Below, piece after piece: positions 48,591-57,917 of a stretch of DNA of 64,000 nt. The stretch's first letter is position 1. The number at the start of each line of letters is the position of its first letter. Position numbers and translations under genes: made by a program. The notes beneath the pieces were generated by a model. It was not told the DNA's origin, ran no database searches, and was given only the letters and a program-made list of their open reading frames with translations. Source of the DNA: Streptococcus australis (GTDB lineage Bacteria > Bacillota > Bacilli > Lactobacillales > Streptococcaceae); NCBI RefSeq assembly GCF_015553625.1, contig NZ_JADNGY010000003.1, positions 62,001 through 126,000 on the forward strand. Reading direction: 5' to 3'.

Positions 48591-50153
48591 TTAGGCATCT
48601 GGCAAATCACGATAGGATACAATGTGGCCGATCTCTCCAGCATTCTCTTTTTGGACCAAAGTATTGGCATTGATATAGGCAATCGCTGAGGCCTTCAATA
48701 CGTCAAAGTCTAAACCAGAAGCGTTAAAGATGGTATCTGTCGCTTCATTCTCAACAGTAACCAGTACACGCGCTTGGGCATCAATCCCATCTGTCACCGC
48801 ATCAATGCTATAAGAAGTCAGACGAACTTCTTGGTGGAAGAATTGATCAATAGCGTTAAAGATTGCTTCCACTGAACCTTGACCTTTGGCAAGGTATTCA
48901 AGAATTTCACCATCTTCATTTTTCAGGCTGACTGTTGCAGTGATACTTTCATCTTCGTTCGTTGTGAGGCGAAGATCATCAAAGTGGAAGCCTTCTGGAT
49001 TTTCCACTGCTGTACCGGCAACAAGGGCGCGGATATCAGCGTCTGTAATCTCGTGTTTCTTATCTGCCAGAGATTTGAACTTCGCAAACAATGGCTGGAT
49101 GTCTTCTTCTGTGAATTCCAATCCCAACTCATGCAGTTTTTCGACAAAGGCGTGCCGCCCTGACAATTTCCCAAGAGGAAGGCTATTGCTCTTGACACCC
49201 ACCAACTCAGGCGTGATGATTTCATAGGTAAGAGGATTTTTAAGAACGCCGTCTTGGTGAATCCCAGACTCGTGTGAGAAGGCATTGCCACCAACAACTG
49301 CCTTGTTTTTAGGAATTGGAATACCAGAGTAACGAGAGACCAACTCAGAAGTGTTGATGGTTTCATTGAGCACAATCGGACTGTCAACCTGGTAATAGTC
49401 TTCCCGGATATTGAGGGCAACCGCCACTTCTTCAAGCGCAGCATTTCCAGCCCGTTCACCGATTCCATTGATGGTTCCTTCGACACGACCAGCTCCATTC
49501 TTGACAGCGGCGAGGCTATTAGCAACTGCCATCCCTAGATCATCATGGCAATGAGGAGAATAGATGATCTCGCGGTCTGTTTTGACATGGTCAATCAAGT
49601 ATTTGAAAATCGCGCCATATTCTGCTGGTGTCGTGAAGCCGACCGTATCAGGAATATTGATATAGCTAGCCCCTGCATCGACTGCAGTTTGAACGACTTG
49701 CAAGAGGAAATCCAATTCCGTCCGAGTCGCATCTTCCGGTGAGAACTCCACAATCTCAAACTTAGAACGTGCGTAAGAGACGTGCTCTTTGATAGCCTCA
49801 AGAATTTCTTCCTTGGTCTTGTTGAGTTTAAACTCCCGGTGAATCGGACTGGTTGCGATAAAGACGTGAACTTGCGGATACTTAGCATCTTTCAAGGCTT
49901 CATAACAAGCATCAATATCGGATTTGACCGAGCGAGCCAAACCCGTCACAGCAGTCTTGGTCAAGGTCTTTGCAATTTCCTGCACAGCTGTGAAAGAATC
50001 GGGACTGGCTGCTGGAAAACCTGCTTCGATAGCAGAAATGCCCCACTTCTCCAATTGCTTGGCAATGGCAATCTTTTCTTTGATGGAGAAATTGACTCCA
50101 GGAGTCTGTTCGCCATCCCGAAGACTGGTATCTAAAAATTCAACTTTACGCAT
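48591..50153 (-). CDS. leuA: 2-isopropylmalate synthase
   Basis: Condenses acetyl-CoA with 2-ketoisovalerate, the committed step of leucine synthesis. The 520-aa protein has the HMGL-like barrel opening [17 protein letters not shown], the metal-binding [18 protein letters not shown], and a C-terminal LeuA regulatory domain for leucine feedback. AGAGGAG precedes the ATG. First structural gene after the leader-peptide attenuator. Confidence 0.97.
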   Translation of the reverse strand: MRKVEFLDTSLRDGEQTPGVNFSIKEKIAIAKQLEKWGISAIEAGFPAASPDSFTAVQEIAKTLTKTAVTGLARSVKSDIDACYEALKDAKYPQVHVFIATSPIHREFKLNKTKEEILEAIKEHVSYARSKFEIVEFSPEDATRTELDFLLQVVQTAVDAGASYINIPDTVGFTTPAEYGAIFKYLIDHVKTDREIIYSPHCHDDLGMAVANSLAAVKNGAGRVEGTINGIGERAGNAALEEVAVALNIREDYYQVDSPIVLNETINTSELVSRYSGIPIPKNKAVVGGNAFSHESGIHQDGVLKNPLTYEIITPELVGVKSNSLPLGKLSGRHAFVEKLHELGLEFTEEDIQPLFAKFKSLADKKHEITDADIRALVAGTAVENPEGFHFDDLRLTTNEDESITATVSLKNEDGEILEYLAKGQGSVEAIFNAIDQFFHQEVRLTSYSIDAVTDGIDAQARVLVTVENEATDTIFNASGLDFDVLKASAIAYINANTLVQKENAGEIGHIVSYRDLPDA

Positions 50154-50187
50154 AGGGTCTCCTCTTTTCTAAACATAGTGAATAAAA

Positions 50188-50225
50188 TAAAAACATCTCG
50201 CCAGTTACCTAAGCGAGATGTTTTG
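50188..50225 (-). terminator. Attenuator terminator of the leu operon
   Basis: Stem AACATCTCGC/GCGAGATGTT followed by T-rich sequence on the minus strand, between the leader peptide and leuA. Its 5' arm can instead pair upstream: TTACCAAGCG (about 50233-50242) with CGCTTAGGTAA, forming an antiterminator. Confidence 0.85.
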
Positions 50226-50250
50226 TTACTCCCGCTTGGTAAGCCAAACA

Positions 50251-50274
50251 GGACTAATGCTTTTGCACTAGCCC
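50251..50274 (-). promoter_or_regulatory. Pause hairpin overlapping the leader-peptide stop codon
   Basis: GGGCTAGTGC-AAAA-GCATTAGTCC, ten pairs with two G-U, beginning in the last sense codon of the leader. It is placed so that ribosome position on the Leu codons would control its folding. Confidence 0.6.
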
Positions 50275-50321
50275 GAATACCTCAACAACAAAGCAAATTG
50301 AATAAACTTAGCTGTTTTCAT
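50268..50321 (-). CDS. leu operon leader peptide
   Basis: A 17-codon reading frame, MKTAKFIQFALLLRYSG, with three consecutive TTG leucine codons and AAAGGAG eight bases upstream. It sits between a consensus promoter and an intrinsic terminator ahead of leuA. Classical attenuation is expected: leucyl-tRNA shortage stalls the ribosome at the Leu codons and favours the antiterminator. Confidence 0.85.
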   Translation of the reverse strand: MKTAKFIQFALLLRYSG

Positions 50322-50358
50322 GTTTGACTTTTCTCCTTTGTCTGATGTCTTGTTTAGT

Positions 50359-50387
50359 ATTTTAGCACAGGGAAAATTGAATGTCAA
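50359..50387 (-). promoter_or_regulatory. Promoter of the leu operon
   Basis: TTGACA - 17 bases - TAAAAT on the minus strand, about 38 bases before the leader peptide. Confidence 0.88.
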
Positions 50388-50427
50388 GAATTTTCTATAA
50401 TATTCTGAATTTTTTGAATAGAAGCAA

Positions 50428-50460
50428 AATAAAGGCGAAAGCCTCTTTTTGCTTTCGCCT
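50428..50460 (-). terminator. Terminator of ypmR-ypmS
   Basis: Stem AGGCGAAAG/CTTTCGCCT followed by TTTATTTT on the minus strand. Confidence 0.85.
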
Positions 50461-50467
50461 CTTATTC

Positions 50468-51124
50468 TTATTTTTTTCTGTAGAGATCAAAGATGATTTG
50501 ATCATTGTATAGATCAATGGTATTTGCTTTGACATAAAAATTCATCTCATTTTTGATCTTGGCAAGCTCGATCTTTATCGTCGCCTCTTTGCTATCAATG
50601 CTTACAAAGTCAGGTAAATCCTTGTTTGTAGATAGCATCTGCATCACGGTCTTCTTAGGAAGTTTCAAGGTCCCAACTGAAAAATCCTTGAGAGTCAAGA
50701 GGATGCTCCCATCCTCTAGCTTACTCGGCTGGAAATAGATATAGAGGGGGTACTCCTTTCCTAAAAAGTTCAGTTTCCCCTCCAGTAACATCTGTTGATT
50801 GTCTGCATAAAGTTGATAATCACTCAAATGATAACTTTTCAGCATGACCTTGATGGTTTCATTAAGTTGAGCTCTTGTCGTTGTCATACTGCCAATCTTA
50901 ACATCTCCTTTTTGGTTAGGAGTCTGTAGTTGACGGACATCCTCTCGAACCGTTGAGAAGCGAGTCCATACGACTAGACTGGTTGCTAATAAGAAACTGA
51001 CCAAGCTAAGAAAGAGCCATTTCCAGATATTTATCGGGGTTTTCTCTCGTCTCTCCTTAAAATGAGGCCCTGTGGTTGGTGGCTTGACCTTCTTTTCACT
51101 CAAACCATTTTTTCTTAGTTGCAT
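50468..51124 (-). CDS. YpmS family (DUF2140) membrane protein
   Basis: A 218-aa protein with a basic N-terminus, one membrane helix (about residues 33-51) and an extracellular domain containing the DUF2140 parts QLNETIKVMLKSYHLSDY and LLEGKLNFLGKEYPLYIYFQP. It overlaps the upstream lipase-like gene by 29 bases, the same ypmR-ypmS pairing as in Bacillus. Role at the cell surface unknown. Confidence 0.82.
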   Translation of the reverse strand: MQLRKNGLSEKKVKPPTTGPHFKERREKTPINIWKWLFLSLVSFLLATSLVVWTRFSTVREDVRQLQTPNQKGDVKIGSMTTTRAQLNETIKVMLKSYHLSDYQLYADNQQMLLEGKLNFLGKEYPLYIYFQPSKLEDGSILLTLKDFSVGTLKLPKKTVMQMLSTNKDLPDFVSIDSKEATIKIELAKIKNEMNFYVKANTIDLYNDQIIFDLYRKK

Positions 51125-51935
51125 GTATTTTCTCCAGTACGGCTTCTTTCATAATTTCATATCCTGTATTATTGGGATGAAAACTATCCTCGTCATACAA
51201 GGCATCGTTGGTCACAGTTTCTTTTCCTAATTCGTTCTCTGTCACCCCACTCTTACCATCAATGCCCTTATAGAGAAGGTCGTTGATCGGAACAAAATAG
51301 ACGCCCTGATAAGCAGAGAGGGTCTCCTCCGTTCTTTGGTTCCATTGATCCACAAGCGTCTGCAATTCCGTTAAATCGGGGAAGTTGAGATACAAGGGAT
51401 TATAGATCCCCACTACGTAAATAGGCAAATCAGGATTGTCTTTGCGGGCCAATTCGATGATCTGTTTAAGATTTTTCACGTAAGTCTTAGACGGCTTATC
51501 AAAGCGATCCAGATCTAAGTTGCTGGTATCCTCAAGAATGGCCTTTCGCAGATCATTGCCCCCGACAGTGATGGTCAGTAACTGAGCCTGCTTCAAATCC
51601 TTTCGAATCTCCTTTTTCTCCTGCATACGTGTCAAAATTTGACTGCTGGTATTGCCAGCTACACCATAGTTAATCGCTTTGAATTCAAGACCTGTTTCAT
51701 TGGTCAAACTCTGAGCAAGAAGAGGAACAAAGCCTCCTTGATTGGTGCTATCTCCTACGCCTTTCGTCAAAGAATCCCCAATCGCTACATAGGTGACTGT
51801 CTTTTTTGGGGCGCTTGCTGATGGTTTGGTCATCACTGGTTCTGCCGAAGGAAGGAGCCAATTGACCAGAAAAAAGCAGACCAGAAAAGTGACCAAACAA
51901 TACAAGATCATTTCTAGTATTTTTCTACTATTCAT
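51096..51935 (-). CDS. SGNH/GDSL-family hydrolase (YpmR-like)
   Basis: A 279-aa membrane-anchored esterase. It has a hydrophobic N-terminal helix (residues 8-30), then block I VAIGDSLTKGVGD, block III TVGGNDLRKAI and block V DSFHPNNTGYEIM supplying Ser, Asn, Asp and His. Probably removes acyl groups from a cell-wall or lipid substrate. Cotranscribed with ypmS. Confidence 0.88.
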   Translation of the reverse strand: MNSRKILEMILYCLVTFLVCFFLVNWLLPSAEPVMTKPSASAPKKTVTYVAIGDSLTKGVGDSTNQGGFVPLLAQSLTNETGLEFKAINYGVAGNTSSQILTRMQEKKEIRKDLKQAQLLTITVGGNDLRKAILEDTSNLDLDRFDKPSKTYVKNLKQIIELARKDNPDLPIYVVGIYNPLYLNFPDLTELQTLVDQWNQRTEETLSAYQGVYFVPINDLLYKGIDGKSGVTENELGKETVTNDALYDEDSFHPNNTGYEIMKEAVLEKIHATKKKWFE

Positions 51936-51992
51936 ATACTCCTCATTCGTCCAGCCTTTAATTTAGATTTCTTGATTGTCTTTTAGTTCCGT

Positions 51993-53261
51993 TCAGGCTT
52001 GGTAGACAATGTTCCCCTGGCAGATGGTATAAGCTACCTGTCCCTTGAGGGATTCTCCAACAAATGGGGAATTGGCTGCCTTAGAGGCAAAATGATCAGA
52101 TACCAAACGGTCAGCCTCTGGGTCAAAGATCACAATATCTGCTGGTCCACCAACTTCTAAATAGCCTGCTTCAAAGTGATAGAGTTTTGCAGGATTATAA
52201 GTCATTTTTTCTAAGAGCTCCATTAAACTAAGCTCTCCAGCGTGAACCAAATAGGTCAAACCAAGCGATAGAGAGGTTTCTAATCCTGTCATGCCGGAAG
52301 GAGCTTTGGTGATATCGGCCACGTTCTTTTCATCCGCATGATGAGGCGCGTGGTCCGTTGCAATCACAGAAATAACTCCTGACTTCAATCCTTCGATTAC
52401 TGCACGGCGATCCTCTTCCCGACGAAGGGGAGGATTCATCTTGGCATTGCTTCCCTTAGACAGCAAAAGATCTTCTGTCTTAGAGAAATGCTGAGGAGCG
52501 ACTTCTGCTGTTACAGGAGCGCCGATTGCTTGAGCAAACTCAACTACCTTCACACTTTCAGCTTTAGAAAGGTGCTGGATGTGGAGGTGTCCACCTGTCG
52601 CGTGAGCAATCATGGCATCACGCGCTGCCATAGAGTATTCAGCTACACCTGTCGCTCCACAAACCTTGAAATGTTCTCGGGCAATGTGCTCATTGAGTCC
52701 CAGAATGCCATTCAATTCTGGATCTTCTTCGTGAAGACTGATGAAGGTTCCAAGCCGTTTTGCTTCTTCCAAAGCTTGACGCACTACCTTGGTACTTTGC
52801 AAAGGTATCCCATCATCAGAGAAACCGACAGCCCCAGCTTGTAACAAGCCTTCAAAGTCGGTCAGATGTTGGCCATCAAAGTTCTTGGTAACCGTCGCAA
52901 CTGTCTTGACATGGATGGCTTCCTTAGCAGCAGAATCCAAAACTTCATTTAAGGTCTCGACATCCGAAATAGTTGGAGTGGTATTGGCCATCATAACGAC
53001 TGTCGTAAAACCACCCGCTGCGGCTGCCAGAGCTCCAGTGTGAATATCTTCCTTGTGAGTCTGTCCAGGTTCACGGAAGTGAACATGAATATCCACTAAG
53101 CCTGGAGCTACCACCTTGCCACTTGCATCAATGACTTGGGCTTGCTCGTGAGAAAGAGATGGGCCTATTTCAACAATTTTGCCCTGATCTACCAAGAGAT
53201 CACACACTTGATCCAAACCAGTTTTTGGATCCATGACACGACCATTTTTAATGACTAACAT
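51993..53261 (-). CDS. pyrC: Dihydroorotase
   Basis: Cyclises carbamoyl-aspartate to dihydroorotate. The 422-aa amidohydrolase of the Gram-positive class shows the metal ligands [16 protein letters not shown], plus [22 protein letters not shown] and the catalytic [12 protein letters not shown]. It lies in a pyrC-mutX-ung unit away from the other pyr genes; no PyrR site is seen in front of it. Confidence 0.96.
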   Translation of the reverse strand: MLVIKNGRVMDPKTGLDQVCDLLVDQGKIVEIGPSLSHEQAQVIDASGKVVAPGLVDIHVHFREPGQTHKEDIHTGALAAAAGGFTTVVMMANTTPTISDVETLNEVLDSAAKEAIHVKTVATVTKNFDGQHLTDFEGLLQAGAVGFSDDGIPLQSTKVVRQALEEAKRLGTFISLHEEDPELNGILGLNEHIAREHFKVCGATGVAEYSMAARDAMIAHATGGHLHIQHLSKAESVKVVEFAQAIGAPVTAEVAPQHFSKTEDLLLSKGSNAKMNPPLRREEDRRAVIEGLKSGVISVIATDHAPHHADEKNVADITKAPSGMTGLETSLSLGLTYLVHAGELSLMELLEKMTYNPAKLYHFEAGYLEVGGPADIVIFDPEADRLVSDHFASKAANSPFVGESLKGQVAYTICQGNIVYQA

Positions 53262-53272
53262 CTTCTACTCCT

Positions 53273-53737
53273 TTATTCATAGAAATCGACATGGGTCTCT
53301 AGTAAGCGATCCCCGTCATAGCGGAACATAGCTGAAAAGAAGGGTCTATCTTCCAAGAGCCACTCGACAAAGGTGTGGTCCCCTTCCCAAGTAGGTTTTG
53401 AGAGGACTTGATCATAAGGCACCCACTCCAATGTCCCTTCGTTACACTCGATGAGCTCTCCTTCAAAATCGGTCACCTTAAAGACATAGGTGTACCAGTC
53501 CAGATCTGGAGTAAATTCAGGGAAGGTGATAATCCCTTTTAAAACTGGTTTAGCTTTCAGGCCCGTCTCTTCAAGGATTTCCCTAGCAGCACACTCTTGA
53601 GGAGTTTCTCCGCGTTCTAATTTTCCACCAACTCCAATCCATTTGCCTTCATGGACATCATTGGGCTTTTTATTGCGATGCAACATGAGAAATTCTTTCC
53701 CATTGTCGATATAACAAATCGTTGCTAATTGTGGCAT
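53273..53737 (-). CDS. mutX: 8-oxo-dGTP diphosphatase (MutX-like NUDIX)
   Basis: A 154-aa NUDIX hydrolase with the full box GKLERGETPQECAAREILEETGL at about residues 38-60. It sanitises 8-oxo-dGTP, complementing mutY in this window and ung next door. It ends 11 bases before pyrC starts. Confidence 0.92.
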   Translation of the reverse strand: MPQLATICYIDNGKEFLMLHRNKKPNDVHEGKWIGVGGKLERGETPQECAAREILEETGLKAKPVLKGIITFPEFTPDLDWYTYVFKVTDFEGELIECNEGTLEWVPYDQVLSKPTWEGDHTFVEWLLEDRPFFSAMFRYDGDRLLETHVDFYE

Positions 53738-53746
53738 TTCTTTCTC

Positions 53747-54400
53747 CTATCTTAACCAATCAATCGGCTCGCGTCCTGCATCTTCCAAAAATTGATTGGT
53801 TTTTGAAAAGGGCTGGGAACCAAAGAATCCTCGGTAGGCCGATAAGGGACTTGGATGAGCTGATTCAAGGACCAAATGTCGATCGTGGGTAATCAGAGGC
53901 TTTTTCTTACGAGCGTAAGATCCCCAGAGGATAAAGACTACTGGCTCCTCCAACTCATTGACCACCTTGATCACAGCATCTGTAAACGGCTCCCAAATTT
54001 TTCCAGCATGGCCATTGGCCTGCCCAGCAGGCACCGTCAAGCAGGCATTGAGCAAGAGCACCCCTTGTTCAGCCCAAGTAGTCAGATCATGCGACCGCTT
54101 CTCACCAATGTCTGAGCGCAATTCTTTAAGAATATTTTGCAAAGAAGGCGGTGCTGGTACATAATCTGGGACAGAAAAACTTAAGCCTTGTGCTTGATCC
54201 GGTCCATGGTAGGGATCTTGGCCTAAGATCAAGACCTTGACCTGATCCATCTCCGTTGTCTGCAAGGCCTTAAAGACCTTATCACGCGGTGGATAGACCA
54301 CTCCTTGGCTATAGACCTCATTCATAAAGTCATTGATCTGATGAAAATACCCTTCCGGAAGATGGGATTTGATGGCTTCGTGCCAGGGGGAATGTTGCAT
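53747..54400 (-). CDS. ung: Uracil-DNA glycosylase
   Basis: Family 1 UDG, 217 aa, removing uracil from DNA. It has the catalytic water-activating loop [18 protein letters not shown], the uracil-binding motif [10 protein letters not shown] and the DNA-intercalation loop [19 protein letters not shown] lies before the ATG and TATAAT about 38 bases upstream. First gene of the ung-mutX-pyrC unit. Confidence 0.97.
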   Translation of the reverse strand: MQHSPWHEAIKSHLPEGYFHQINDFMNEVYSQGVVYPPRDKVFKALQTTEMDQVKVLILGQDPYHGPDQAQGLSFSVPDYVPAPPSLQNILKELRSDIGEKRSHDLTTWAEQGVLLLNACLTVPAGQANGHAGKIWEPFTDAVIKVVNELEEPVVFILWGSYARKKKPLITHDRHLVLESAHPSPLSAYRGFFGSQPFSKTNQFLEDAGREPIDWLR

Positions 54401-54468
54401 GGAAACTCTCCGCTATCCAATAAATTCTTACCTTTCATTATACCACATTTGACAGAGATCCACTGGAT

Positions 54469-54501
54469 AAAAAAGAGGCTGGACAAGTTTATCCAACCTC
54501 T
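54469..54501 (-). terminator. Terminator after the GT-C glycosyltransferase gene
   Basis: Stem AGAGGTTGGA/TCCAGCCTCT with six T on the minus strand. The wording resembles the ends of the 175-bp repeats (GAGGCTGG), but the core is missing. Confidence 0.85.
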
Positions 54502-54530
54502 GTTTCTGCCTATTCATAAAGCGAGAGCTT

Positions 54531-56036
54531 TTAGGTGTTTTCTTTCTTGGGATATCCTGCTAGACCAATCGAAGCCACTAGCAAAATTTGCGGTAAGAAT
54601 TGGATGAGGTAGCGAGTCTTCCCACCTTCAAAGATGGTTAAGAAGAGCAAACCACCAAAAACCGCTAAGGAAAGGAAGTTAAAGTCATCCGTATCTCGAC
54701 GCTTGAGATAAGCCCCAAGCAAGCCAGCCGACAGGACGATCCAGATTAACTGCTTGATAAATTCATAATACTTGTACTGTGGCCGATCCGTGCTGAGGAA
54801 ATAGGTTCGCACCCATTTAGCAAATCCATTATTTTTTGTGCGTTTTGCATAGAGTGGATTGATATAAGGCGTCTTCTCATACTGTACATCTCGATACAGC
54901 CAACCCAGGGTGCCTTCTGCTACCGTCAAGGATTGCTTGTAATAGATGTGCCCGATCAAACCGAAAGGTCCATACTCCTTGAGACGGCGTTTGATTTCTT
55001 TAATGACATTTTCCTTTTTGAAGAGACCATTGTTGTAGTCTGAGCGCTTGTCCTCATCGATATAAGCCAGCAAGCCCTCTTTCATATCTTCTTGGTTATG
55101 CCCCATATCCGTCAAGCCTAGATTGATAAACAAGAGTGGTCCTTTGGCCAGCCCTTCTTCTTTCAGAATCGGCACGACCCTTTGATGATTGACCGCTGTA
55201 TTCAACCCTGCAAAGACAAATCCCGTCGTCATCACGGTCACCGTAGCAATCTTGCCAAAGACCTTCCAGTTTCCTCTAAAGAAGAGTACAGCCCAAAAGG
55301 CAATCATGACAATAATAGTCGTTGGACGGATCAACATAGTTACGCCAGATAAAATCCCTAAACCAAACATCTTCTTCCAGGAGATCCCTGCTTGGTTTTC
55401 CTTCAAGAGATCCAAGGACCACCATAATTGCAGAGCAATTAAAGGAAGTGGCGGAATGTCCGTATACATGGAATAGAAATAAGGCGAGTAACAGATCAAG
55501 CTCACATAAAAGAGATAGACTAGATCAGCCGTTTTTTGATTGAAATGCTTCTGTGACAGTTTGTACAAGAGGACGGCACCCAAATTGACATAGAGCATAT
55601 TGAGAACCTGCATAACCCACAGACCACTAGAGCCAAACAACACATAGAAAAACTTTTCATAGAGAAAGAGCGGAATGTTATTCGGATTGCGGCTGAGATA
55701 GTTGGTGATGGAAGATTGCTTCAGAAGCTCAAAAGCCCCCTTAAAAACCACCGCAGCATCCCGACGGATCAAAAGTTCCGCACAAACCATGACAATCAGC
55801 TGAAAGACGATTGCACCAAGCAAGAAGCCTTTTTTGTGCTGGGTCAACCAAGCAAGGGCTCTTTTGACCCCATCGCGTTTCAACCAGCCTAGCAGAAATA
55901 GCAATCCAGCACCTAAAATGGCTAGCCATGAAATCTCTCTCAGATAGGTCACACTGATCAAGAACCAGTGGACCATCACTAGCAACATGATACCATGAAG
56001 CATCCCAAATAGAATACGTTTACTTTTCGATAACAT
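54531..56036 (-). CDS. Polytopic membrane glycosyltransferase (GT-C type)
   Basis: A 501-aa protein with roughly 11-12 membrane helices and a large loop after the first pair containing AELLIRRDAAVVFKGAFELLK, the acidic-aromatic arrangement of GT-C transferases of the PMT/ArnT type that use polyprenyl-phosphate sugars. It may belong to the TIGR03766-like streptococcal family, but I cannot check this. Probably glycosylates a surface polymer or protein. The ATG follows a -10 hexamer by six bases and has no usable ribosome site. Confidence 0.72.
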   Translation of the reverse strand: MLSKSKRILFGMLHGIMLLVMVHWFLISVTYLREISWLAILGAGLLFLLGWLKRDGVKRALAWLTQHKKGFLLGAIVFQLIVMVCAELLIRRDAAVVFKGAFELLKQSSITNYLSRNPNNIPLFLYEKFFYVLFGSSGLWVMQVLNMLYVNLGAVLLYKLSQKHFNQKTADLVYLFYVSLICYSPYFYSMYTDIPPLPLIALQLWWSLDLLKENQAGISWKKMFGLGILSGVTMLIRPTTIIVMIAFWAVLFFRGNWKVFGKIATVTVMTTGFVFAGLNTAVNHQRVVPILKEEGLAKGPLLFINLGLTDMGHNQEDMKEGLLAYIDEDKRSDYNNGLFKKENVIKEIKRRLKEYGPFGLIGHIYYKQSLTVAEGTLGWLYRDVQYEKTPYINPLYAKRTKNNGFAKWVRTYFLSTDRPQYKYYEFIKQLIWIVLSAGLLGAYLKRRDTDDFNFLSLAVFGGLLFLTIFEGGKTRYLIQFLPQILLVASIGLAGYPKKENT

Positions 56037-56042
56037 AAATCC

Positions 56043-56051
56043 ATTATATCA
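56043..56051 (-). promoter_or_regulatory. Extended -10 of the GT-C gene, predicted leaderless
   Basis: TGATATAAT on the minus strand, then six bases (GGATTT) and ATG. It directly abuts the T-tract of the upstream terminator. Confidence 0.65.
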
Positions 56052-56074
56052 AAAAAACAGCATTTCTGCTGTTT
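56049..56074 (-). terminator. Terminator after the unknown membrane-protein gene
   Basis: Stem AAACAGCA/TGCTGTTT followed by seven T. The T-tract runs straight into the GT-C promoter. Confidence 0.75.
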
Positions 56075-56304
56075 GTGACTGGTACGAAATCATTTAGGCC
56101 GAGGAATGATCTTCACTATTTGCAATCTTCCTTGAAATCAAGCTTGACTTCTCGCAACTCTGTGAATGCAAGTCCTCTGTAAAATAGGATCACAATTAGA
56201 AATAAATTCAATGCCAAAAACAAGCCAAAATGTTGTTCCTGTCATTTGCATTTTTATACCCTTCCACATAGACTAGCGACTTCCAAATTCCCTAAAAAGA
56301 GTTC

Positions 56305-56832
56305 TTACTCTTCTCTTTTCAACCAATTTTCACGCTGTGCTTCTTCTGCTAAATCTTTTGCTTTATCGATATCCAATGAATTTGAATTCGACGGGGTGTT
56401 GGATTCGATATCTTCTTCCAATTCTTGTAAGATTTGAACATCTTTAGGGGTCAAATTCGAAACTGTAGGGTCTGCTTTAGGCAGAGGACGATAGAACATA
56501 AAGAAACCTACAATGACAATCAGAAGAGCGGCAACCGATATGAGAAACCCTTTCTGGAAATCTTCAACAGGTATTTTAGTACCTTTCGTGGACAAGTCCT
56601 TCCACTCTGGGTGTTGCTCCTCAGCCTCTTTTTTAGCATTAAAAGCAGGTGTGATCAAAACTCGATTCATCAAGGTGATTGCTCCCAGGGACATCAGCAA
56701 AAACGGAATATGGCGTGATTGACTGATGATCACTAAACTTCCACCTGTAATAGCAATCAAGCTGATGAGGATATTAACGGTAAACCAAACTCTCGCCTGC
56801 TTTTTCATTTCCAAATACTCTTCTTTTGTCAT
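56305..56832 (-). CDS. Membrane protein of unknown function
   Basis: A 175-aa protein with three predicted helices (about residues 14-35, 40-60 and 95-115), separated by a hydrophilic loop (NAKKEAEEQHPEWKDLSTKG), and a charged, glutamate-rich C-terminal tail likely facing the cytoplasm. I do not recognise the family. AAGGGAGAA precedes the ATG. The 268 bases downstream, to the GT-C gene, hold only the terminator and promoter described. Confidence 0.7.
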   Translation of the reverse strand: MTKEEYLEMKKQARVWFTVNILISLIAITGGSLVIISQSRHIPFLLMSLGAITLMNRVLITPAFNAKKEAEEQHPEWKDLSTKGTKIPVEDFQKGFLISVAALLIVIVGFFMFYRPLPKADPTVSNLTPKDVQILQELEEDIESNTPSNSNSLDIDKAKDLAEEAQRENWLKREE

Positions 56833-56934
56833 GTGCTTCTCCCTTAAGATCGCTTATATCGTAAAACAATTACCATAATCATACAGGATTATTCTATGTA
56901 TTTCAAGTTAGCTAACAACTAGTGAAAAGAGGAT

Positions 56935-56961
56935 AAAAAAGAAGCGCAAGAAACGCTTCTG
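56935..56961 (-). terminator. Terminator of pyrE
   Basis: Stem AGAAGCG/CGCTTCT with six T on the minus strand. Confidence 0.82.
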
Positions 56962-56966
56962 TACGA

Positions 56967-57599
56967 TTAGTTATTTTGCCAAGTTTCTTGGTTTTCCTTG
57001 AAACGGCGCAACATTTCCAAACCTTCAGAGGTAATATAACCTTGTTCTTCTGCCAAATGAATCAGTTCTGTGTAGTTAGACAAGGTTTCGAGTTGAACGC
57101 CAGCTTCTGCAAATTTCTTATCGGCTTTTTCCAATTGGTAGGTGAAGATAGCCACCACACCAAGGACATCTGCTCCTTCACGTTTCGCAGCTGCGACAGC
57201 ATCCAAAACTGAACCGCCTGTAGAAATCAAATCTTCCACCACTACCATCTTTTGACCTTGTGGGACACGGCCTTCGATTTGGTTCCCAGCACCATGATCT
57301 TTTGGTTTGCTACGAATGTAGGCAAAAGGCAAGTTCATCTTGTCAGCGATAATGGCACCGTGAGGAATCCCTGCAGTTGCTGTTCCAGCAATCACTTCTA
57401 CTTCAGGGAAAGCTTCCTTAATTTTGTCCACAAATCCATTCTCAATCAAGGTACGAGTTTCAGGATAAGCGAGGGTCACACGGTTATCTGTATAAATAGG
57501 GGACTTGATCCCTGAAGCCCAAGTAAAAGGCTCTTCTGGTTTCAAATAAACGGCTTCAATTTTTAGAAGATGGCTGGCAATATCTTTAGCTAATGACAT
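56967..57599 (-). CDS. pyrE: Orotate phosphoribosyltransferase
   Basis: Adds PRPP to orotate to give OMP. The 210-aa type I PRTase has the PRPP loop [18 protein letters not shown] and the [19 protein letters not shown] loop. AAGGAG lies before the ATG. It is separated from pyrF by 317 bases that hold the hairpin array, but no clear terminator, so pyrF-pyrE is probably one transcript. Confidence 0.96.
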   Translation of the reverse strand: MSLAKDIASHLLKIEAVYLKPEEPFTWASGIKSPIYTDNRVTLAYPETRTLIENGFVDKIKEAFPEVEVIAGTATAGIPHGAIIADKMNLPFAYIRSKPKDHGAGNQIEGRVPQGQKMVVVEDLISTGGSVLDAVAAAKREGADVLGVVAIFTYQLEKADKKFAEAGVQLETLSNYTELIHLAEEQGYITSEGLEMLRRFKENQETWQNN

Positions 57600-57673
57600 G
57601 ATAACTCCTTTTTTACGATTTTAATCGAATACGAATTAAATAGGAAATAATTTTAAACAATAACAGTATAGGT

Positions 57674-57917
57674 TGGTGAATGCGTTAGGGAAGGTCCTAT
57701 CGGACTTTCCAGAGTTCCGACACTTGTTTGAAAGAAACGATAATTTTCTTTCAAACAAGTTAGTGAATAGTTTAGGGAAGGCCCCATCGGGCTCCGATTA
57801 TTCCGACGATTAGAAGAAAGAAACGATATTTTTCTTTCTTCTAATCTAGTGAACTCGTTAGGGAAGATCCTATCGGACTTCCCGTAGAGCTACAAAAGTT
57901 TCACTTTTAGTAGCTCT
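57674..57917 (-). repeat. Array of three tandem hairpin-pair units between pyrF and pyrE
   Basis: Units at 57847-57917, 57761-57846 and 57674-57760. In minus orientation each has hairpin A, then hairpin B of the type GGAAAGTCC-GATA-GGACCTTCC, then CTAACG.ATTCACTA. In units 1 and 2 hairpin A has a perfect 16-bp stem whose inner half (GAAAGAAA) and loop are shared while the outer half differs (ACTTGTTT versus GATTAGAA), always with the matching complement. Unit 3 has a shorter stem (AGAGCTAC/GTAGCTCT) that begins in the pyrF stop codon. No T-tracts follow, so these are not ordinary terminators. Confidence 0.85.

Noticed and set aside
50188-50387. T-box riboswitch ahead of leuA
   Set aside because: No T-box sequence (AGGGTGGNACCGCG type) or specifier stem is visible; a leader peptide with Leu codons is present instead.
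57630-57637. cin-box-like TACGAATT on the plus strand upstream of pyrE
   Set aside because: It points away from pyrE, and no plus-strand gene follows it.
57674-57917. Possible CRISPR array between pyrF and pyrE
   Set aside because: Units are not separated by unique spacers; each unit contains two hairpins of its own, and no cas genes are present.
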